Below, one piece after another: positions 14,307-23,118 of a stretch of 27,599 bases of DNA. The position numbers and the translations under genes were made by a program. Positions within the stretch are counted from its first letter, which is position 1; every line of letters starts with the position of its first letter. The notes under the pieces are model-generated. The model saw only the letters and a list, made by a program, of their open reading frames with translations, was not told where the DNA came from and searched no databases. The DNA is from DATKXO01 sp035528995 (GTDB lineage: Bacteria; Planctomycetota; Phycisphaerae; UBA1845), in contig DATKXO010000183.1 in the NCBI GenBank assembly GCA_035528995.1, positions 1 to 27,599 on the forward strand, in the 5' to 3' direction.

Positions 14307-16220
14307 GTGTCCGACACAGCCACCAGCGACTTCTATCCCGAATCCGGCAAAAGGAAGGGGGAGATTTTCGGCCACCCCAAGGGGCTCTACGTCCTCTTCT
14401 TCACCGAGCTGTGGGAGCGGTTCAGCTTCTACGGCATGAAGACGCTGCTCCTGCTCTACATGATCAACCACTTCTTCTGGTCGCAGGAGAGAGCGTCCGA
14501 CCTGCTGGGCACCTACGCCATGCTGGCCTACGGCCTGCCGGTGGTGGGCGGGTTCATCGCCGACCGCTACCTGGGTGCCAAACGGGCGGTCCTGTTGGGG
14601 GCTGCCCTGTTGTCCCTGGGCCACCTGACCATGGCCTTCGAGAACATGGTGTGCTTCTACACGGCGCTGGGGCTGATCATCGCCGGCGTGGGGCTGCTCA
14701 AGCCGAATGTCTCGACGCAAGTCGGCGCCCTCTACAAGCCGGGCGACCCTCGCCGTGACGGGGCCTTCACCATCTTCTACATGGGCATCAACCTGGGGGC
14801 GCTGGTCGGTCCGTTGCTCTGCGACTGGCTGCGGGTTCACTACGGGTACTCCTACGGCTTCGCGGCCGCCGGCGTGGGCATGATCCTGGGGATGATCGTC
14901 TACGTCATCGGGCAGCGGAAGCTCGTCGAGTTCAGGCAGGACGTGCCCGACGAAGCGGGCGAGAAAGGGGGAGGTTCTGCAGGGGTGGTGGCACACCCGC
15001 CTCATGTCGTGCGCGACCGCATTATCGTGCTGCTGATCGTCTTCGCTTTCATCATCCTGTTCTGGACGGCCTTCGAGCAGAGCCCCAACGCGATGCTCGT
15101 CTGGGCCGACAAACACACGAACCTTCGGCTCGCGACGACTGAGGTAATACCCGCCGCGCTTGAAGAAACCGCGGCGGTGGCGCCCGACACCGCCCCTGCC
15201 GAGACGAGCTGGTGGAGCGATCCGAGCATGACTTCGGGTGCGACCCAGTCGTTCAATCCGTTTTTCATCATCGCCCTGGCGCCGATCTTCGCCTTCGTCT
15301 GGCTGCGGCTTGGGCGGTGGGGTCTGGAGCCTTCGACGCCGACCAAGATGGTCATGGGGCTGGCACTGGTGGCTGTGGCGTTCGCGGTCATGTGGCCCGC
15401 GGCGACGCGGGAGAACCGCCGGGCGGCCGTCCCGCTGGCAGCACTGCCCGAGGGCCTGAAAGCCGACCAGGACGGCGTGGTGTACAGCGAGGAGGCCGGC
15501 GGAGGAGAGCCCGTCTACTACGGCGCCAAGCGTCTGCGCTATGACGCCGGCGCCGCGACGCTTCGGATGGAAGGTGTGCTGACGGATCTGGACCGACTGC
15601 GGTTGCTGGGTGAGGGGGCCTCCGGCGAGTTCAAGCAGGCGGTGGCGGAGCTGATCGAGCGGTCCGCCCAGCGCGCCGCCGAGGCCGGGATGGGCGAAAC
15701 CTGGTCGTTCGACCGGGTGCTCGCCGAGGCACCGGCAGGCTTCGTGCTCACCGGTGACGAAGCCCGGAAGGTGGCCGAGTGGGACCCGACCACGGAGACG
15801 CTCACCGTCAGCGGAGAGATCAAAGACCGTGCCAAGGCCGAGTTACTGGCGGCTGGTGCCGCTCCAGAGTTCAAGCGAGCCATCGATCAGGTCTACGTCG
15901 AGTCCTCGAAGTTCAAGGTGACCGTCTGGTGGCTGATCGCGTTTTATCTCGTGCTTACGATGGGTGAGCTGTGTCTGTCGCCGGTGGGGCTGTCGCTGGT
16001 GACCAAGCTGGCCCCGGCCAAGCACGTGGGGTTGTTCATGGGCGGCTGGTTCCTGGCGACGGCCATCGCGGAGAAGCTGGCCCAGGTCTTCGGGGCGTAC
16101 TGGGGCAAGATGGCGCCAGGGGACTATTTCGTGATCTTCGTCATCATGTGCGGCGTTGGGGCCCTCCTTATGGCCCTGCTCATCCGTCCGTTGAAGCGCA
16201 GGATGCACGGTGTGAACTAG
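14307..16220 (+). CDS. POT/PTR-family proton-coupled peptide transporter
   Basis: A 637-residue inner-membrane transporter of the major facilitator superfamily that imports di- and tripeptides with protons. The hallmark E34-x-x-E-R-F-x-x-Y-G is in FFTELWERFSFYGM. FIADRYLGAKRAVLLGA is the conserved loop after helix 2, and NLGALVGPLL fits helix 5. It is longer than usual (about 500) because residues 368-533, between late helices, form a soluble segment. That segment appears to be an internal duplication: TLRMEGVLTD with ASGEFKQAVAELIERS, and TLTVSGEIKD with AAPEFKRAIDQVYVES. The GTG start at 14307 follows AAGGGAGA. Helices resume at KVTVWWLIAFYLVLTMGE. The downstream HAD gene starts 49 bp after the stop. 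Confidence 0.9.
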   Translation: MSDTATSDFYPESGKRKGEIFGHPKGLYVLFFTELWERFSFYGMKTLLLLYMINHFFWSQERASDLLGTYAMLAYGLPVVGGFIADRYLGAKRAVLLGAALLSLGHLTMAFENMVCFYTALGLIIAGVGLLKPNVSTQVGALYKPGDPRRDGAFTIFYMGINLGALVGPLLCDWLRVHYGYSYGFAAAGVGMILGMIVYVIGQRKLVEFRQDVPDEAGEKGGGSAGVVAHPPHVVRDRIIVLLIVFAFIILFWTAFEQSPNAMLVWADKHTNLRLATTEVIPAALEETAAVAPDTAPAETSWWSDPSMTSGATQSFNPFFIIALAPIFAFVWLRLGRWGLEPSTPTKMVMGLALVAVAFAVMWPAATRENRRAAVPLAALPEGLKADQDGVVYSEEAGGGEPVYYGAKRLRYDAGAATLRMEGVLTDLDRLRLLGEGASGEFKQAVAELIERSAQRAAEAGMGETWSFDRVLAEAPAGFVLTGDEARKVAEWDPTTETLTVSGEIKDRAKAELLAAGAAPEFKRAIDQVYVESSKFKVTVWWLIAFYLVLTMGELCLSPVGLSLVTKLAPAKHVGLFMGGWFLATAIAEKLAQVFGAYWGKMAPGDYFVIFVIMCGVGALLMALLIRPLKRRMHGVN

Positions 16221-16269
16221 CGGGCGCCGACGCGTGTCGGCTCGCCGGCGCGCGGTGGTGCAGATCGGC

Positions 16270-17070
16270 ATGACGATTCGCGGACTCTTGCTCGACGTCG
16301 AGGGCGTGCTGGTGGCCGACAAGCGCTACCAGGCGATTCCCGGCGCGGTGGACTTCATCCGGACCCTGCGCCGGCGGAACCTGCCCTTCCGGTTGATCAC
16401 CAACAACACCACGGACTCGCGCCCGGCCCTGCTCGAGAAGCTGACCGCGGCCGGTTTCGACCTGACCATCGACGAGCTGCACACCTGCACCGGTGCCGCG
16501 GTTCAGCGACTTCGCGAACTGAAGGCCCGGCGATGCCTGGTTCTGGGCGTGCAGGCGCTGCGGCAGATCTTCCGTGACGGGGGTTTCGAGGTCGTTGAAG
16601 ACAGCGACGCGGACGCCGTCGTCGTCGGCCTGGACACGGAGTTGACCTATGAGCGGCTGCGGCTGGCCTGCGACGCGGTAGGGCGGCGGGGGGCGGCCTT
16701 CATCGCCCTGCACCGCAACCGTTCCTTCCCCGACGCGCAGGGACGCATCTCGCCCAGCGTCGGGCCGATCGTCGAGGCCATCCGGTATGCCACGTTGGTC
16801 GAGCCCACGGTGGTCGGCAAGCCGAGCCCGGACTATTTCGGCCAGGCGCTGGCCGCTGTCGACCGGCCGGTCGAATCGGTGCTGGTCGTTTCTGACGACC
16901 CGTTCTCCGACCTGGCCGGGGCCAAGCGGATGGGCATGCAGGCGGCGTTCGTGCTCTCGGGTAAGTACCCCACCGCTGGCATCCTCGAGCGGATCGCCCC
17001 GTCCGAGCGACCGGACGTGACCGTCGAGCGGATCGGGGACCTCCTGTCGGCGGGCTTCGGCGGGCTCTGA
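16270..17070 (+). CDS. HAD-superfamily IIA phosphatase (LHPP/NagD-like)
   Basis: A 266-residue cytoplasmic phosphatase of the HAD subfamily IIA. The nucleophile is D9 in GLLLDVEGVL; the usual second Asp two residues later is Glu11. Motif II is in RLITNNTTDSR (about residues 41-51), the motif III Lys is K184 (VVGKPSPDYF) and motif IV is D209/D210 in VVSDDPFSDLAGAKRMG. The cap lies between motifs II and III. The layout is closest to LHPP/NagD-like enzymes, which act on small phosphorylated compounds, but the substrate is unknown. A GTG/ATG further upstream (16234) would add 12 residues; the ATG at 16270 directly precedes the conserved strand. It lies between two peptide transporter genes and may be co-transcribed with the first. 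Confidence 0.8.
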   Translation: MTIRGLLLDVEGVLVADKRYQAIPGAVDFIRTLRRRNLPFRLITNNTTDSRPALLEKLTAAGFDLTIDELHTCTGAAVQRLRELKARRCLVLGVQALRQIFRDGGFEVVEDSDADAVVVGLDTELTYERLRLACDAVGRRGAAFIALHRNRSFPDAQGRISPSVGPIVEAIRYATLVEPTVVGKPSPDYFGQALAAVDRPVESVLVVSDDPFSDLAGAKRMGMQAAFVLSGKYPTAGILERIAPSERPDVTVERIGDLLSAGFGGL

Positions 17071-17361
17071 TCGGCGGACGGCCCGGTGAGCGTGACGCGG
17101 TCACTGGCGGATTGATCTGAAGGGCATTTGGCCCTACCGTGTGGCCCCGCCCCGGCAGGCGAAGGCGCGACCCCACCCGACGAGGGTGGTGTGGCCGCCG
17201 GGACGTTAGGCATCCGGCTCGGGCTGTGCAGGGGTGCGGTGAGCAGCCCACGGGCGGATGCGGTTGACCAATGCAGTGGGTCGGCGGTCGTGTCCGCCAC
17301 CCGCGAGCGGCGAAGCGTTTCCGCGACCGGCCCCTCGGCCCGCCGTTGAAAGGGAGAACCA
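17071..17361. other. 291-bp gap before the OPT gene
   Basis: No gene is supported. It contains a hairpin CCACCC (17173-17178) / GGGTGG (17184-17189) with a 5-base loop, and a smaller AGGGC/GCCCT hairpin about 45 bp earlier that may end the HAD transcript. No promoter is clear by eye. Confidence 0.4.
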
Positions 17362-20073
17362 ATGGCTAACGCTCCACACCCCACGAAGTTCCCCGAGAAC
17401 GCCTATCGCGAACTCGAGCCGGGCGAGACGTACGTGCCCATGGTCCCCCCGGACATGGCCGTCCCGGAGCTGACCGGTCGGGTGATCGTGTTCGGCCTGA
17501 TCATGAACATCATCTTCTCGGTGGCGGCCACCTTCCTGGCCCTCAAGGCCGGGCAGGGGATCGAGACGGCCATCCCCATCTCAATTCTGGCGGTGGGTCT
17601 GTCGGGCTTCCTGCTCAAGACCGGTGGCAGGGGCAGTTCGATCCTCGAGAACGTCTACGTCCTGGCGATCAGCACGACCTCGGGCTACGTCGCCGGCGGC
17701 ACCTGCTTCACCATGCCGGCCATTTACATCCTCAGCCTCAACACTAGTTTGGAGATGAGCACCACTTCGCTGTATCTCCAGATCGCCCTGGTTCCGTTCC
17801 TTGGCTCGATTCTAGGTGTCATCTTCCTTATTCCCTTCCGGCGCTACTTCGTCAAGGAGATGCACGGCAAGCTGCCGTTCCCGGAGGCGACGGCCACTAA
17901 CGAGATCCTGGTCACCGGGGCCTCCGGGAGCACCGGGCAAGCCTGGATCCTGATCTACTCTTTTATCCTGTCCGCCGTGTACACCTTCCTTGCCACAGGG
18001 CTGAAGCTGTTTTCCGACGTCTTCACCACGGGCATGACCAGGCTCGAAGTCGCCGGCAGGGAACCGGTTGAGACGCTGGCGTTCGGGGAAGAGGGGCTGT
18101 TTGGGAAGCTTGCCACCGGAATCAAGGCGGTGCTCTCGATGGGGGCGGGGGCCTATTACCTGGGTCTGGGTTTCATCATCGGTCTGCGCTATGCGTCGAT
18201 CATCTGCGCGGGGTCGTTCCTGTCCTGCTTCGCTCTGGTTCCGCTTCTCGCCCAGCTCGATTTGAAGGACCTTCAGCGGCTGAACCCGGCGTGTGTGGCC
18301 CACAACGGGCCGGAGGAGGACACACCGCGATTCGGCCTGCCCATGGGGCTGGCGGCCACACTCGACCGGTTCGGGGAGCCCGATCGAAAGCAGGATTGGC
18401 CGGAGCAACTCAAGACCTACGACGCCGAGCTGCGCGATGAGTTTGCCCGCAACGAGATCGTGCTCGAGCCGGACGCCACGGTCTCGATGAAGAAAGCCGG
18501 AGAAAAATGGGAGGTCACCGGCGGAAAGAATGTCTACACACTGAAAGCAACCGAGAGCGATATCGCCGTGCACTTCGGCACGGAGAAGGAACCGAGATTC
18601 ACGATAGCCGCGTCGTTCGGCGGCAAGCTGGACGAGATGGACCGAAAGGCCATTCTTCGCCGAGAGATCGGTGAACAGTTTGCCCAGAACGAACATCCTT
18701 TTGCAAAGCAGTCGGTCGAGATCGCGGTTAGGGAAGCAGGGCACGTCTGGCGTCTGAAAGACAAGTACCAGGCGTATGTGTTGCGGGCGGAGCCGGACGC
18801 GGACACGATTGCCGTGTTCGCGCAGGAGGCCGGCCCCGGGGACATCTTCACGAACATTCCGAAGAACATCGGTATAGGGGCGATCTTCACCGCCGGTCTG
18901 CTCTCCATCCTTAAAATGGGCAGTGTAATCGTCACGGCGTTGCGCAAGGCGCTGGGGAGCCTGTTCAGGAAGGGCGGCGCCGCCGCAGCCCTCGAGCGTA
19001 CGGACGAGGACATCAGCTATCCGGCGATGGCCGTTCTCGGCGTGGTGACGATCATCGTGATGGCTGTCTTCTTCCGCATTGTCGTCCTGGCCAACATGCC
19101 TGACGCCGGCTGGCTCACCTTTGTGTCCGTCATCCTGGCGCTGGTGATCGCCTTCCTGTTCACGACGGTGTCGGCCTGGGCGATCGCCATGATCTCGGTG
19201 ACGCCGATCTCAGGCATGACGGTCACCACGATTATCATCACAGCGGTGGTGCTGGCGGCGGCGGGGCTGCCCAAGGGCGACGGCGGCATGCTGGCCACCT
19301 TGCTGGTTGGCGGCGTGGTCTGCTGCGCCTTGTCAATGGCCGGTGGACTGGTGACCAACTTCAAGCTCGGGTACTGGCTGGGGGCTAGTCCGCGGAAGAT
19401 CGCCTGGTGCGCCATCGTCGGCTCGCTGGTTTCTGCGCTGTTTGTCGGTGGCACGATCATGGTGCTGGCCTATCAGCCCGGCTATACCGGCCCGAGCGCC
19501 CTGCCGGCGCCGCAGGCCAACATGATGGCCAGCGCTCTGGAAAGCTTCCTGGGGACTGGCGAGGTCCCCTGGCTTCTCTACGGCGTGGGCGTCGTAATCG
19601 CCTTGCTGGTGGAGCTCATCGGCATATCGGCCCTGGCCTTCGGGCTGGGCATGTATCTGCCCATTTACATCAACACGCCGATTCTGATAGGGGCCTTCGT
19701 AGCCACACTCGTGAGGGGGCGCAGCAAGGATGAGACGCTCTCCAAGGCCCGCAGCAACAAGGGTATCCTGATCGCTTCCGGCTTGATCGCGGGCGGAGCG
19801 ATCATGGAGGTTCTGGTCAACTTCACTGCTGCCCTGGATGACTTGTTCCTGGGCGCCAAGACCTGGGTTGGAAGTGGCGAAGAAATCGTCGGCAAGATCA
19901 TGCCGGCGCTCGACATGAACGGCCGCATGATCGACGGCGGTGTGAACCCGGAGTCCCTGGCCCGCACCGAGAACTGGCTGGGCTTGGTTCTGTTCCTGGG
20001 CCTGTGCGTGTTCGTCTACTTCGACTGCCGCCGGGCCAAGCCGGACGCCGAGGCGCCGGAGATTCACATGTAG
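17362..20073 (+). CDS. OPT-family oligopeptide transporter
   Basis: A 903-residue integral membrane transporter of the OPT family, which imports small peptides or metal chelates. The start at 17362 follows AAAGGGAGA. N-terminal features include VPELTGRVIVFGLIMNIIFS and the KAGQGIETAIPISILAVG segment, then GRGSSILENV and KLPFPEATATNEIL, all typical. The C-terminal half has many helices and NKGILIASGLIAGGAIMEVL. It is longer than usual because residues 308-493 form a soluble segment between helices. This segment seems to contain a tandem repeat: FARNE...EKWEVTGGKNVYTL...DIAVHF and FAQNE...GHVWRLKDKYQAYVL...TIAVFA. The chain ends in a short cytoplasmic tail after FVYFDCRRAK. POT upstream and PepD downstream support a role in peptide use. 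Confidence 0.92.
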   Translation: MANAPHPTKFPENAYRELEPGETYVPMVPPDMAVPELTGRVIVFGLIMNIIFSVAATFLALKAGQGIETAIPISILAVGLSGFLLKTGGRGSSILENVYVLAISTTSGYVAGGTCFTMPAIYILSLNTSLEMSTTSLYLQIALVPFLGSILGVIFLIPFRRYFVKEMHGKLPFPEATATNEILVTGASGSTGQAWILIYSFILSAVYTFLATGLKLFSDVFTTGMTRLEVAGREPVETLAFGEEGLFGKLATGIKAVLSMGAGAYYLGLGFIIGLRYASIICAGSFLSCFALVPLLAQLDLKDLQRLNPACVAHNGPEEDTPRFGLPMGLAATLDRFGEPDRKQDWPEQLKTYDAELRDEFARNEIVLEPDATVSMKKAGEKWEVTGGKNVYTLKATESDIAVHFGTEKEPRFTIAASFGGKLDEMDRKAILRREIGEQFAQNEHPFAKQSVEIAVREAGHVWRLKDKYQAYVLRAEPDADTIAVFAQEAGPGDIFTNIPKNIGIGAIFTAGLLSILKMGSVIVTALRKALGSLFRKGGAAAALERTDEDISYPAMAVLGVVTIIVMAVFFRIVVLANMPDAGWLTFVSVILALVIAFLFTTVSAWAIAMISVTPISGMTVTTIIITAVVLAAAGLPKGDGGMLATLLVGGVVCCALSMAGGLVTNFKLGYWLGASPRKIAWCAIVGSLVSALFVGGTIMVLAYQPGYTGPSALPAPQANMMASALESFLGTGEVPWLLYGVGVVIALLVELIGISALAFGLGMYLPIYINTPILIGAFVATLVRGRSKDETLSKARSNKGILIASGLIAGGAIMEVLVNFTAALDDLFLGAKTWVGSGEEIVGKIMPALDMNGRMIDGGVNPESLARTENWLGLVLFLGLCVFVYFDCRRAKPDAEAPEIHM

Positions 20074-20114
20074 GCTGACGTCGGATCGCAGAGACCGGCG
20101 TTGACGTGTATGAG

Positions 20115-20156
20115 CGGCGGGTGGGTATCCTCGCAACAGGGGATGTCGGCCCGCCG
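20115..20156. terminator. Hairpin between convergent OPT and radical SAM genes
   Basis: CGGCGGG (20115-20121) pairs with CCCGCCG (20150-20156), with an inner ATCC/GGAT stem. It lies between the ends of two convergent genes and could stop transcription from both sides. T-runs are weak. Confidence 0.4.
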
Positions 20157-20162
20157 TGTCTT

Positions 20163-21665
20163 CTAACCTTCGACTTTCGCCCGCAGGGGCGTGTTGTTGA
20201 GGATGGTCGTCTCGCGGGCTTCGGACGTCTCGGCCGGCCGCCAGTTGCCGAAGAAAGTCCTGACCAGGATGCCGACGCGGTAGAAGTGGCGGCGCCAGTC
20301 GAACTGCCCGCTGACGGCCATGAAGACGGCCTTGGACAGAATCCCCAGACGCAGGAGCCACATGCGGGTGCGCTCGCCGATGCCCAGCGGCCTCAGGTCG
20401 ATGCCCAGGTAGTCCTTGTTGCGCTCCCAGTTGTCCAGGACCTGATGCGTGTTGTCCAGGCCGTGGCGGCGAACGATGTCGTACAGCCGGGCCCCCGGCA
20501 TCGGCGTGGCGATCGACCAGGTCATGTACGCGATCCGGCCACGGAGGAACTGCTTCCACACCCACCACAATGAGTGTAGTACCTCACGGGGGCGCTCGCA
20601 CTGCAGCTCGCCGCTGTCCTCCCAGAGGTTGAACGCCATCATGAACAGCAGGCAGCGAATCCGGTGCCTCTTGAGGAACGCCAGGCAACGCTCGCTCTGG
20701 GCCACGGTGATGTGCTTGTCGATGCCGGTCAGCACCCGGTCGTTGGCGCTCTCGACGCCCAGGTGGACCAGCCACATGTTCATTCTCTTGAACAGGGCGG
20801 CCAGTTCGTCGTCGATCTTGTCCGCTCGCAGGTTGGACTGGAAGAAGAGGTCCTTGTGGCCCAGGTCGGCGATCGCCCGGCAGACCTCCTTGGCCCAGGG
20901 GAGCGTGACGTTGATCTCGTCGGAGACGATCTTGATCTCGCGCACGCCAAGCCGGTAGAGCCAATCCACCTCGGCCGCGATCTTGGCCGGGCTGCGCAAC
21001 CGCACCCAGGGCTTGGCCGCCCGCCAGACCGGCAGCGAGCAGAACGTGCATCTGTGCGGGCAGCCGCGCGAGATGACGATGCACGACTGACGGTTCGACT
21101 TGCAGTAGTGCTGGCCGACGAACTTGGAGAAGTCGATGCGCTCCCAGGCCAGGTAGGGGAGTGAATCCAGGTCCTCGATGACCGGTCGCCGCCCGGTGCG
21201 CACGATATTGCCGTCGATTCGCAGGACCAGGCCGGGCGTTGTGCTGAAGTCGCGATCGCCGGCCAGAACCTTGCTGACGACCTCGGCCAGCAGGGTCTCG
21301 CCCTCGCCGATGCAGACCAGGTCCGCCGAGGTCTGCTCGAGCACCTCCTCGGGCATCGACGTGGGGTGGGCCCCCCCGGCGATGACCAGCAGATCGGGGT
21401 AGCGCTCCTTCACCGCGTTGATGGTGTGGTAGGCCAACCGCTGCGTCAGAAACGCGAGGCTGATCCCGTAGATGGCCGGCCGGTGCTCCTCGATGGCTGC
21501 CAGGTGATCCTCGACCGAGTGGAACTGGTCCAGGAAGATGATGTTCTCGTCGCCCAGCGGCGTGTGCCGGCGCAGGTAGGAGATGAGCTGCAGGATCCCC
21601 AGGTTGGGGTAGGCCTTGTCGTAGTCGTCGGTGTGCGCCGGTGGATCGGCCAGGAGGATCTTCAT
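20163..21665 (-). CDS. B12-binding-domain radical SAM protein
   Basis: A 500-residue radical S-adenosylmethionine enzyme. Residues 1-135 form a cobalamin-binding-like Rossmann domain (MKILLADPP, then LLVIAGGAHPTSMPEEVL and CIGEGETLLAEVV). The radical SAM cluster motif is C202-x3-C206-x2-C209 in SRGCPHRCTFCS. A TIM-barrel core follows (KIVSDEINVTLPWAKEVC, then HLGVESANDRVLTGI). The C-terminal 130 residues are basic and amphipathic (MWLLRLGILSKAVFMAVSG) and may lie on the membrane. Enzymes of this class modify lipids, cofactors or natural products, often by methylation; the substrate is not evident and no biosynthetic neighbours are seen. The ATG at 21665 starts the conserved strand directly; its ribosome site is weak. 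It is divergent from acfC. Confidence 0.88.
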   Translation of the reverse strand: MKILLADPPAHTDDYDKAYPNLGILQLISYLRRHTPLGDENIIFLDQFHSVEDHLAAIEEHRPAIYGISLAFLTQRLAYHTINAVKERYPDLLVIAGGAHPTSMPEEVLEQTSADLVCIGEGETLLAEVVSKVLAGDRDFSTTPGLVLRIDGNIVRTGRRPVIEDLDSLPYLAWERIDFSKFVGQHYCKSNRQSCIVISRGCPHRCTFCSLPVWRAAKPWVRLRSPAKIAAEVDWLYRLGVREIKIVSDEINVTLPWAKEVCRAIADLGHKDLFFQSNLRADKIDDELAALFKRMNMWLVHLGVESANDRVLTGIDKHITVAQSERCLAFLKRHRIRCLLFMMAFNLWEDSGELQCERPREVLHSLWWVWKQFLRGRIAYMTWSIATPMPGARLYDIVRRHGLDNTHQVLDNWERNKDYLGIDLRPLGIGERTRMWLLRLGILSKAVFMAVSGQFDWRRHFYRVGILVRTFFGNWRPAETSEARETTILNNTPLRAKVEG

Positions 21666-22066
21666 GATTCACCGACGGTCTTATCGGCCCCCGGGGCCCG
21701 CCACCGAAGCACCGACTCCGCGAGCCGAGCCCGGTTTATCGGACGGAGCCAAGGGGACGCAGATCGTCGCGACACCGACTGCCCGCTCAGGCTCGAAACA
21801 GCCGTGTCCGTTTGTTGCCCCTTCTGTCTTTTGCTGGAACAGGCTGCGTGGCCTGGTCTTTTCCTTCCTTTCCTTTCCGCCCCTGGCAACGAAGGCACGG
21901 GGTCAGCGTTCCCGGCCCGAGGCGTCTGGCGCCGGGCCGGATTCGCGGTTTCGCTTGCAGGCTGGGAGGGTGCGTTTGTAGAATCGCCGGCGCAATCGCG
22001 CTATGTGGCGAATTCCGGTTGGCGATGGTCGCCCAGTCACATCGAGCAACTGCGGGAGGACAAATC
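21666..22066. other. 401-bp divergent intergenic region upstream of acfC
   Basis: No gene is supported. Features seen are a pyrimidine tract (about 21868-21885), a hairpin with 8-bp arms CCGGCCCG (21912-21919) and CGGGCCGG (21933-21940), and a possible promoter downstream of it. It must hold the promoters of both the radical SAM and acfC genes. Confidence 0.5.
21955..21984 (+). promoter_or_regulatory. Possible sigma70-like promoter for acfC
   Basis: TTGCAG (21955-21960) and TAGAAT (21979-21984) are separated by 18 bp, about 80 bp before the acfC start and just after the strong hairpin at 21912-21940. By-eye prediction. Confidence 0.35.
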
Positions 22067-22900
22067 ATGTGGACCCCCCAAGTTCTGGCCCGTGCCCGTC
22101 TCTGCCTGTCAATTGCCTTGATCGGCGTCGCAGCGGTCGCGGTCGCCGACGCCTCCGCCCAGGACGTGTTGCACGTGTATGGATCGGAAGGACCGTTTCC
22201 GCCGATTCACGAAGCTGCCCAGGCCTTCGGGCAGAAGAACGACGTCAAGCTGGATGTGGTATCGGGCCCCACGGACAAGTGGCTCGATCAGGCCCGCGGC
22301 GACGCCGACGTGATCTTCGCCAGCGCGGCGTTCATGATGTCCGACTTCATTCACGCCGGGGAGCTCCGGATCGACCCGGACACGGCAACTCCTCTCTACG
22401 CGCGCCCGTCGGCCATCCTCGTGCGCCCCGGGAACCCCAAAGGGATTCGCGATTTCTTGGACCTGCTCAAGCCCGGCGTGCGGGTCATGGTGGTGACCGG
22501 CTCCGGGCAGACCGGCCTTTGGGAGGACATGGCGGGCAAGCAGGGCGATATCCAGACGATCCGCGCGCTCCGGAAGAACATCGTGGTCTTCGCGGTCAAC
22601 AGTACGGAAGCCGTCAAGACCTGGCGTGAGAAAGACGACATCGATGCGTGGCTCACCTGGAGTATCTGGCACCTGCCGCTGCACGATCACGCGGACCTGG
22701 TCCACGTGAGCAAAGACTACGTCATCTATCGCTACTGTTACGTCGCCTTGACTGAGCGCGGCAAGGGCAAGCCGCGGGCAGTAGAGTTCGCAGAATTCCT
22801 GAAATCGGCAGAGGGCGCCAAGATTTTCGAATCCTGGGATTGGATCGTGGCACCGCCCGGTTCCCAACCGCTCACCGAGCCGGAACCCAGCCAGCGTTGA
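22067..22900 (+). CDS. acfC: AcfC/PEB3-like periplasmic substrate-binding protein
   Basis: A 277-residue exported protein of the accessory colonisation factor AcfC group, related to molybdate/sulfate-type binding proteins and to Campylobacter PEB3. Residues 1-31 are a signal peptide with a likely cut after ASAQ. The mature start LHVYGSEGPFPPIHEAAQAF, then SGPTDKWLDQARGDADVIF, RPSAILVRPGNPKGIRDF and GSGQTGLWEDMAGKQGDIQ, are strong family signatures. It probably binds a small anion in the periplasm; the ligand of this copy is unknown. The ATG at 22067 has a good GGGAGGA site; a longer frame upstream is not supported. No ABC permease is adjacent. The gene name comes from a pathogen, and a colonisation role should not be assumed here. 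Confidence 0.85.
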   Translation: MWTPQVLARARLCLSIALIGVAAVAVADASAQDVLHVYGSEGPFPPIHEAAQAFGQKNDVKLDVVSGPTDKWLDQARGDADVIFASAAFMMSDFIHAGELRIDPDTATPLYARPSAILVRPGNPKGIRDFLDLLKPGVRVMVVTGSGQTGLWEDMAGKQGDIQTIRALRKNIVVFAVNSTEAVKTWREKDDIDAWLTWSIWHLPLHDHADLVHVSKDYVIYRYCYVALTERGKGKPRAVEFAEFLKSAEGAKIFESWDWIVAPPGSQPLTEPEPSQR

Positions 22901-23034
22901 TCTTGGCCCCAGAAGCGGAGGAAAGGGGCAGCCGGGCCACGGCCTGGTTGAGTACGTGGTACACCAGCCCGCAGGGGCCGATGCGGGCTTGCCAGGGCCT
23001 GAACGGCGGTGTACGCCGGCCGGAGCCGGACGTC

Positions 23035-23054
23035 AAAAAAGAGCTGCGTCTCTT
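23035..23054 (-). terminator. Terminator-like hairpin after the AhpD-like gene
   Basis: Read on the minus strand, AAGAG and CTCTT pair around a 6-base loop and run into six T residues. It lies 65 bp after the stop of the AhpD-like gene. The stem is short. A sister copy lies at 23730-23749. Confidence 0.45.
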
Positions 23055-23118
23055 CTGGCTTCGGCTCGTAGGTGATAGCGGTGCGAGGTGCGAATGCCAG
23101 GCTGTCGCGCCTCGCATG

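Noticed and set aside
14070..15116. N-terminal extension of the citrate-synthase-like frame to about 607 residues
   Set aside because: The extra part is antisense to the POT gene and low in quality; a strong ribosome site and family-like N-terminus are at 14069.
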